Positions 56,752-64,000 of a stretch of DNA of 64,000 nucleotides are shown here, in pieces. The notes under the pieces were generated by a model, which was not told the origin of the DNA, did no database searches, and saw only the letters and a list, made by a program, of their open reading frames with translations. The stretch is from Ulva prolifera. Its lineage: Eukaryota > Chlorophyta > Ulvophyceae > Ulvales > Ulvaceae. The stretch's first letter is position 1; each line of letters starts with the position of its first letter. The position numbers and the translations under genes are program-made. The DNA lies in assembly GCA_023078555.1 (NCBI GenBank), contig CM041203.1:5602538-5666537 (forward strand), in the 5' to 3' direction.

Positions 56752-57888
56752 TGCGCCACAGACACACACGTGTGGCATCCAAAGCTCTCTGCACCATGCA
56801 AGGTTACATATGGCACTCCTTGCACTGGGCCCAGCGACCAGGCAGACGGCGCCGGAAGTTGTCTCAGCACACGCTTCTAGCAGCGCCGCTTCGCCGCCTC
56901 ACATCACGAAGCCAAGACTACATCCAAAACGAAACACGCACACACAGCGGCCCTAAACACTGATTCATAAGCCGGCTGGGTCACAGGGGAGCAGCCAGCC
57001 GCACACAGGCAAGCCTGACTGCTACTTCACTGCGCCCCCGTGGGCCATGGGGCGGTTCAATCGAGCCCGCCCGGAAGCAAAAAACCCCGGTTTGATGGAT
57101 CACAAGTCCATTCGGACTAGCACGCAGATCAATGAAATTTCCCTCAACTCAACGGCGCATACGGCGAGGCGTCAGACATGCTGACACAAAGCTATGCACA
57201 AAGCCGTGCCCATTCGAGGGTGCAGGTTCCGCCACACCACTTTCTCATCACCCCCCTCCCCTACCCCGCGCGGCCGCCTCTGCAAAACCGCTGGGCGCCG
57301 CGACACCTCTGGACTGCACATGATTGACTGAATCCATGACTCAAAACATCGCGCATCGTGCTGGCGCACATCATTCATACGGTGCTGCGCACATGGCGCG
57401 CCTACAGCAAAACGCGTAGACAGCACCGATGGTGCTGGTGGGGAGGGTGGCACCCGCTCACATCGGCGGCCACTCAGGGTGCATCGCAGCATGCATACAC
57501 CCCCCTTCAGGCTGCAATGGCCTGGGCCTGAACAACTCCAGTGCCCACCTGTGCAATTGTACAGGGGCTGAAGCCATGATAGGCCGCAGCCCGGCGACGG
57601 ATGCAGAGTTCACAACTCGAGCGGAGACGCCTCCCGGCCGGCCAGAGTCCACGCGACGGCTGTGCGTCAGCAGCGCAAACACTCAACGTGACCGCCTGTG
57701 CAAATGTACAGAGGCCGCAGCCGCTGGCGGCCACGCGGGCGCGGACACAGGGGCCGCGCGTGCCCCGCCAGAGCCGCGTCTCCAGCAGCGCCGGCTCCCG
57801 CAGAGCTCCTCCCGGAGCCCCCGCAGCTCCGGCCATCACCTACCGGCCGTGCGTTGCTGGAGCGTGAGCCCCCCCCGCGGCCGCCGCG

Positions 57889-60800
57889 TCACTCCAGCAC
57901 GAGCTCCCCGGAGCCGTCACCCGAGCGCTGGGTGGCGACGGTGGCCCGGGTGCGGGTGCTCCGCCGCTCCACCGTGTTTGTTGTGCCCTCCTGCACTGGG
58001 GAGCCTCTCTCAGCCACCGCGCCCCCTGCACGGCTGCGGCGGCGGCCGCTCCACCGCCGACCCGCCGCACGCACGCGCAAGCATGAAGATGCATGTGCAC
58101 CACAGAGCAAGCCAGCGAGAGATTCCAGGCCTCCCCGAAGGCATGCTACACATCGGGGCCACCGCCACGCATCCACACCGGCACACTTGTCCTATGCAGC
58201 CGATGTCGTCAACAGCAACAATAACAGCATCTACAACGGCGGCACAGCAGTCAGAGGCTGAGAGGGACCAGATGCGTACAGACCACGAGCCCGCAGCGTT
58301 GCAAGCAGACAGAGCGCACGAGCCGGCCCGGACAAACACGCAAAGCGGCCGCGGCACGCGCAGTATGGGGGGGAGGGGGGAGGCAGCGGCGTACGGTGTC
58401 GTTGTTCGCGACGTGCTTGCGCAGCTCGATGCAGTGCTTGTCGATGAGCTCCTGCACGAGTGCGCGCACGGTGGCGGCGTCGAACGAGCGGAAGACGTAG
58501 CGCTCCGCGTCCTGCTTGTACTTGTTCCACAGCTGCGTGAAGCGGACGGCCTTGTACATCAGCTCCGGCAGGTCGTCGAGCAGGAAGTTGAGCTTGAGCT
58601 TCTGGGACTTCTTCTTGCCCGTCGGCGCGGAGCACGTCGGGACGTCGATCGACGTGAAGATGCAGCCCTCGACCGCGAGCACGACCTGCACGGAGCGTGA
58701 ACGGTGACCACAACCCGCACGAAGTTGCCGTGCGCGGGCACGAAATGCCGTGCGAACAGGAGGAGGCCATCACACATGGCAGTGCAGACGTGGACAGCAG
58801 GGTTCACTCGCTTGGTGAATATACAGCAATACCGACTGCAGGTGCAGGCGGCCATGCATGCCTGTCATGCATGTGTGCACGGCGGGGCAGACGCACCTTG
58901 TAGAAGTCGTGGTGGACGGCGGCGTTGATCGGCGTGTGGTACGTGCCCAGCCACACCTTCTCCTTCAGTACCGTCTTGATGCCGCCCGCCTGCTTGTCCA
59001 CGATCTCCGCGAGCCGCCATACGAGCTGCACCACACACCGCACACGCTCACGCACGGCCCAGCCCGCCAATGCGGCACACGGCGGCTGCTCAACTGTGCG
59101 GAACTCATTGTCAAACACGCTGTGCAATTGAGCAATGATCACACTCTCCCCATCCCACACCCTGGGACACATCAGTCTCGGGCGGTGTCATCGCTCAATG
59201 GAACGGCTGCTGGTGAGTTGGACATGCAGTTGGGTAGATGCAGGGCAGTGGGCGCACCTTCTCGTCGCCTTCCATGGCCTGCATGGCGGAGAACGAGCGG
59301 CCAGAGGCGCGCAGCGAGGGGTTGCGCATCGGCGCGGCCACGGTGCCGTTGCGGCCGCCGGAGCGCCACGGCGGCAGGTCGGACGGGCTGTCGAGCGCAT
59401 GCATGCTGAGCGAGTCGTCGAGGAACGCGGCCATACCACCGCCGCCGGCCGACTCCTGCCCCGATACACCAGACTCCTGCACCGCACCGCAACCCTCATG
59501 CATGCGACACACACAGCCTTTGCAGCGGCCACAGCGTCCGCTACACGGGCAGGGCGACAGCGGGCCCAGGGACTCGACATCACCAGAAATCTGCGCAGGT
59601 GGTTGGCTCAGCTGGAAACTGCCAGGCGGCTGCGACGGGCAGATGGGTTATGTTCCTCTGGGGGTCTCTGAGCCGGAGGTCTCCCAGTCTCAAGACATAC
59701 GCCAAGCAGGCTCTGCGCACGTGACCGTTCCTGCCTCCACAGAGAAGCCACTGCCACCACCAACGCGGCCAGTTTCCCCGAACGAGGCATGCAGTGCGTC
59801 CAAGGATTCAATGTTAGGACAGAGTTTACATGTGGGGGAATGTGCGGGCACAAGCCCTGAAGGGGAAAAGGACTCATCAACACGCCAAAGCGGCGGAGGG
59901 AGGAGGGGGACCCGGGCGCGCACCTGCCGGTCCTCCACGCCGGAGCCCTCGGTACCCCGCGGCGTCACCACCTTGCCGCCGCCTCCGCTGACGCCGAGCG
60001 GCCGTGCTGGCGACAGCACCGCGCGGCCGGCCTCGGACTCCACGACGTCCACAAACTTGCACACCATGCGGCCGAGCTGCGTCACGGGGCCGTCCGTGCG
60101 GGGCACGCTGCCGGTGAGCCGCATCTCGATGCCGACCTTGCCCCACTTGCGGCTGTTCGCGCCGCGCCACTTGCCGTTCGGGGCGCTCTTGCTGCGGGTC
60201 TCCCAGTCGAGGAACTCGGCTCGCAGCGCGGCCTCCGTCTCCTCGCAGCCGCCGCCCTCCTCGCGCGCGATGCGGCCCACCCAGTCGTCCAGCGTCCACT
60301 CGTCCTTCGCGTCGAGCCCCATCTACACGTCCGGCGGAGCATGAGGTCAACATCATCTCGGGTGTCCGACGCATGCCGCGGGGTGTCGTCGACACAACCA
60401 CACGGACGGAGGATGGCCACACAGTGAAAGGCACACCAAGGCACGCAACACAACAAACAACATGCGGCCGGGTCACGAGTGACAAATACCGTCATTTCGC
60501 CAAAGAGGAAAAGGCAGCTGTACAGTTCAAGGAACATATACACCGCATACACAGGGCACCCCCACGATCGCCCCACATGCGCCCGAAAGTGTACCGCATG
60601 GTCCGGGCTAGCAGGCAGGGAGGGAGGAGGAGGGATGCAGCGACGGAGCCGCACCCTGCTGCGGCGGCTGCGGCCGTGCGTGCTGCCGCCGCCGTCACCC
60701 ATGCCGAACGCCTCCATCACGCCGGTGAGGTTCGTGTGCATCGACGGGGACTGCCCCCCCGCGACGGACGGCGCGTCGGCGCCGGCGGTCGACATGTGGA

Positions 60801-63404
60801 GCGCCGTGCCGTTGGAGGTGCGGGTGCGCTTGCTGCTGCTGTGCAGGGACGTGTCGGTCGGCCGCGGGGCGTCGCCGGACGTGCCCGGCCCGGGGTCCGC
60901 CTTGGCCACCATCTCGGACAGCGTCATCGCGGAGCGCTTGGAGCGCGCGTCGAGGGACGCGGATCCTCCACCTGGATGCATGAGCGCATGCCGGGAGCGG
61001 CGATGGCGAGAGCGTGCTTGTCCCCGCGCCGGGCGCGAATCACACAGCACGCAAGACTTGTGCGCGGTCACACCATCCAGTTTGCATCTGAGCCACATAT
61101 ATGCGCACCGCACAACTATGGTATTCGGACGCCTCGGAGGGGGGGGGGGGGGGGGGGGTTGTTAACGCATTGCACACAGCACACCCGCTCAGCAGCAGCA
61201 GGGGCAGGGAGCACACCAGGTCTTCGCGGCGCAGTGCGGCCCATCGGAGTCGCACGCAGCATCACCGGCCGCGCCGCACCCTGCGGGACGTTCTGCAGCT
61301 TCCGCAGCGCCGTGCCGCCGCGCTGCGTGCCCTCGTGTACCTCCCGGCCCGCCATACCGGGGGCGGCCTCCGGCGGCCCCCGCATCTGGACCATGCGCTC
61401 CGGGCCGTACGGCGAGCCCCAGGGCTGCGAGCCGGAGGGCGCACCGCCGTGCTCATGGCCATAAGCTGGCTGCACGCCGATATACATCGCATTGAAGTTG
61501 CTGGCTGGCTGCTGCGGCACGCCGTACATCATCTGCGGCTGCGCCGGGCCGCTGTAGCCACTCGGCGCTGTGATCTGCTGCAGCATACGTGCGCTCTGTG
61601 AGGCGATGTAGCCGCCGGGGGCGCTCTGGCCGTGCGCCGCGGCGCCGCTGTGCTGCCACGCGGGGGGGCCCTCCCCGCCCCGGGAGTCACGTCGGCCGCC
61701 CATCGAGCCGTCGTATGAGCCGAGGAGGTTGAGGCTGCCGGACGGCTGGGAGGGGTGCGCGCAGCCGTAGCCGTTGGACGGCATGCCGTTTGGCTGCATC
61801 GGCACGCCCGGCGCCGGCCCCCGGCTCGGCGGGCGCGTGATGGGGACGCTGCGGCCGTGCGCCATGCTCTCTGCGTGCGGCTGCAAGCCCCACTGGCTGA
61901 ACGAGTTGAGGCTGACCGGCTGGAACGAAGTGCGGCCGTCTGCATGGCACCCGGTGCCGTCATGCATGGAGGGCATGACACGCAGGGTCGGACCGCGACG
62001 AACGCCGACGCCATTTCATGATTTGTTGCAGCTGATCTGCGATGCCTGCTGCTGGACGCTACGTTCCCCCGCATCATGTGCAATATCTCAGGCTGTAGAC
62101 GGTGTACTGGCGAATGCATGCGTGTGCGGAATTGTGGCAGCCGGGTCATAGCTTGCAACGTGACAGCAGATCAGCAGGGCGGCCAGGGGGAGGAACTCAG
62201 ACAACGCACTGGGGTCATTGGACTGAGAGGTGATGCTGCTGTGCAGGAGGCGGAGGGACTTCTCTCGAGACATCCCGGATACCTCTGCACGCGGCGGGTC
62301 GTGGGGGTGTATCGCGAAGTTCCCGCCGAACGTATCCTGCACATGCATGTCGCTCCCCCCGTCGACGCCGACGCGCGCTGGCATGCTGTGGACGTGCGCC
62401 AGCGACCGCTGCTCTGCGCTTGGGCCGGAGGATGTCCGCAGCAGCGCGCCCTCGCCAAACCCTGGCGCCTGCATGCCGGCGTCCGAGAGGGCGGGGGAGT
62501 GCGTCCGCCGCTGCAGTGCCGAGTCGTCGCGCACCCCAGACAGCGACATCGAGCCGCCGTTGGACGAGGCCCGTGGCAGGGACTGAGCTGTGCGGAACGG
62601 CTGTTGCTGCACGTGCGGGGCGCGCAGCTGCACCGGCTGCTGCTGCAGCGGCAGCATCTGCGCCGGCACCGCGTGCTGCGGGAACGTGAGGTCGTGGACG
62701 CTGTGCGTCGGCGCGTCGAGGTGCGGCAGGGGCTGCATGAGGGGGTCCTCTGGGTCCAGAAACGCGTTGGAGCGGGGGGTCCACGGGGGGGTGTTGTGCG
62801 TTGGGGAACCCCCCGGGATGTCGAGGAACGCCATGTCTAGAGGGGCTTCCATGCCAGATGTGTCGCTGTTCGTGCGCTGCGGACCGGCGCCGGCGAAGGG
62901 CTGCACAAGGTGTGAGAAGGGCGCGGGGGCGGTGTTGGGGTGGCCACCGGTGCTCATGCCGTGGGATGCGCCGATGCGGGAGGGCGACGTGCTGCGGCCG
63001 CTGTGCAGATTGACCGGGGAGGAGCCGCGCATGGCCGAGTGGTCCGGGGGGGACCGCTGGTGCATACTCGGCAGGCTGATGTCATCAGTGAACGGGAAGA
63101 GCTGATCATAGTGCGAGCTGGAGGTCTCCATAAGCCGGCGCATGTCGGAGGCGCCGCCGTGGATCGTGTGCGCGCGTCCGGTTGCGTGATTGCCGGTGTG
63201 AAGCTGGGGCTGAGAATGCAATGTGGAGCCGTGGTAGGGTTGCCGGGGCGGGTCGAGCAAGGACGTGGACGGACTGGAGGGCTTGGGGGAGGGGTCGGAG
63301 ATATGGTCCAGCGCCCATGGGTCATGATATGACGGCGAGAGGCAATAGGGGTTGGAGTACAAAGCTCCTGGAGGGTCCGACAGGTGCCGGTCTCCAAGCG
63401 TCAT
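57889..63404 (-). CDS. Hypothetical protein, 8 exons, about 1076 aa, long disordered N-terminus
   Basis: Minus-strand exons are 63404 to about 62291, 61939-61280, 60971-60655, 60322-59924, 59476-59258, 59025-58897, 58685-58395 and 57990-57889. Phases agree, and the exon 1 donor (C|GTGCAG) is the weakest. Residues 1 to about 690 are Pro/Ser/Gln/His-rich and probably disordered (for example PSPKPSSPSTSLLDPPRQP, LPLQQQPVQLRAPHVQQQ), with a basic KRSAMTLSEMVAKADPG patch. Residues about 700-1043 look folded: DAKDEWTLDDWVGRIAREEG, GANSRKWGKVGIEMRLTGSV, LVWRLAEIVDKQAGGIKTVL, KEKVWLGTYHTPINAAVHHD, LKLNFLLDDLPELMYKAVRF and YVFRSFDAATVRALVQELID. I do not recognise the family. The layout resembles a nuclear or scaffold regulator, but that is only an impression. 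No membrane or signal segments are seen. Confidence 0.75.
61139..61158. repeat. Poly-G tract of 20 in an intron
   Basis: It lies in the intron between exons 2 and 3 of the 57889-63404 gene (C on its coding strand). Confidence 0.9.
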
Positions 63405-63523
63405 GCTCCGTGGCTACGGGGAGCAACGTAGGTGACTGCAGATGCGCGCCAAGCCAATGCGAGAAGTATATAGTCCGCCTGCATGAAGTTGGTTGAAGTC
63501 ACATGCAGATTGTAGTTCTGCTG
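63405..63523. promoter_or_regulatory. Short divergent intergenic region
   Basis: Only 119 bases separate the ATG of the minus-strand gene (63404) from the first in-frame ATG of the plus-strand frame at 63524. If both starts are right, the promoters overlap or one start lies further in. No motif was recognised. Confidence 0.35.
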
Positions 63524-64000
63524 ATGGCGGCGTGGTGTTACTCTTCTCCGATACGCTGGGCAGAACACAGAGAGCGGGAGCTTGGAGCAAGGCAGAAGCT
63601 GCCACGATCGGGACAGGAAACACACGACCCAGATTGGTACAGCAAATCTAAGTTCGTAGATGGTGTTCATTCACTGAAAGGCTGTGGAACAGATTGTTTT
63701 TGCAAAAGCGTGCGCGGCCATCTCGCTATGCTCGGAGGAACGATGCTGCCTCGACGAGTAGAAGTAAATACCAATTTTGATATCGTGATGACTGAAACTG
63801 GAGCATACATCATTTCAGATGGCGGATGGCCAGTGGCTGTGCGCCATCTGGTTTTGCATCCCAGCATCGCTTGTCGCCGATTCACAAATCAGAGACGCCT
63901 ACAGCCAATACAACTTCTGGCAATTAGCGTGTCGCGTCAGCGAGTGGCAGGTCTGAGCAGCAAGGCGTGTACACGGAATTCCGCGGCCGTCCTCGCCGCT
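63524..64000 (+). CDS. Partial hypothetical protein running off the right edge (159 codons, no stop)
   Basis: A continuous plus-strand frame from an ATG (63524-63526) to the last base encodes 159 residues of normal composition. It starts MAAWCYSSPIRWAEHRERE and continues ETHDPDWYSKSKFVDGVHS, LKGCGTDCFCKSVRGHLAM, LGGTMLPRRVEVNTNFDIV and ETGAYIISDGGWPVAVRH. The C-X3-C-X-C cluster followed by GHLAMLGGTM suggests a compact domain, possibly metal-binding, but I cannot name a family. Frames on the opposite strand (for example 63667-63885) are shadows. The last 30 residues may already be intron, since no conserved pattern is visible there. Confidence 0.5.
   Translation, partial: MAAWCYSSPIRWAEHRERELGARQKLPRSGQETHDPDWYSKSKFVDGVHSLKGCGTDCFCKSVRGHLAMLGGTMLPRRVEVNTNFDIVMTETGAYIISDGGWPVAVRHLVLHPSIACRRFTNQRRLQPIQLLAISVSRQRVAGLSSKACTRNSAAVLAA

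Larger units (their letters stand above)
54491..57888. other. Gene-poor interval of 3.4 kb
   Basis: No gene is supported. It contains a minus-orientation retroelement end (54594-54625), an AT-rich part at 55290-55450, a G19 tract (56733-56751) and a near duplication of about 35 bases (57548-57585 and 57691-57725, both TGTGCAAWTGTACAG type). A few frames at 56169-56678 look compositionally normal but match nothing I know. The right end is the 3' flank of the minus-strand gene ending at 57889. Confidence 0.45.

Noticed and set aside
57030..57120. tRNA-like sequence (GGTTCAATCGAGCCC)
   Set aside because: It resembles a B box, but no acceptor stem, anticodon arm or A box could be placed around it.
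1..64000. CRISPR arrays, bacterial operons or riboswitches
   Set aside because: There are no regularly spaced repeats. Intron-rich genes show eukaryotic nuclear DNA, and prokaryotic features are not expected or seen.

Overview
This is a eukaryotic nuclear window, most probably from a green alga (Chlorophyta). The evidence is GC-rich exons split by many short introns, donors that are very often GTGCGB or GTAYG, acceptors that are nearly always TGCAG, and TGTAA motifs (the usual chlorophyte poly(A) signal) 70 and 330 bases after two stop codons. Gene families also fit: an NCA2/DGS1 family protein, a PEX5 with nine WxxxF motifs, and a fused PurK-PurE AIR carboxylase. Species cannot be named from sequence alone. 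All exon borders below were placed by eye, by requiring GT/GC..AG borders, continuous reading phase and family similarity.

Layout. Bases 1-13.4 kb are accessory DNA. They hold 5'-truncated retroelement copies with reverse-transcriptase C-terminal remnants and long GC-rich 3' ends, CCCACA hexamer arrays, small inverted-repeat elements and a few orphan exon-like pieces (131-305, 1774-2070, 6943-7446, 9340-9830, 12336-13340). Core genes follow: PEX5 (+, 13475-18092), another retroelement remnant (18690-19111), an unrecognised three-exon gene (+, 20436-22932), a FAM136A-like CX3C protein (+, 24964-26214), ECM29 (-, 26676-41499, 20 exons), NCA2/DGS1 (+, 42211-47688, 8 exons, divergent from ECM29), ADE2-type AIR carboxylase (+, 49147-54170, 8 exons), a 3.7-kb gene-poor stretch, an unrecognised 8-exon gene (-, 57889-63404), and a divergent open frame that runs off the right edge (+, from 63524).

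The genes do not form a pathway. They are housekeeping genes of peroxisome import, mitochondrial intermembrane space or outer membrane, proteasome quality control and purine synthesis. The most interesting signals are in the non-coding DNA. One is an inverted, near-identical copy of part of an ECM29 exon placed inside another ECM29 intron and bordered by 18-base inverted repeats. A second is a family of about 100-base elements with shared termini, two of which end 8-12 bases from 3' splice sites in the same orientation relative to the gene. A third is a dispersed retroelement 3'-end motif. A fourth is a set of 17-32 base C or G homopolymers in introns.
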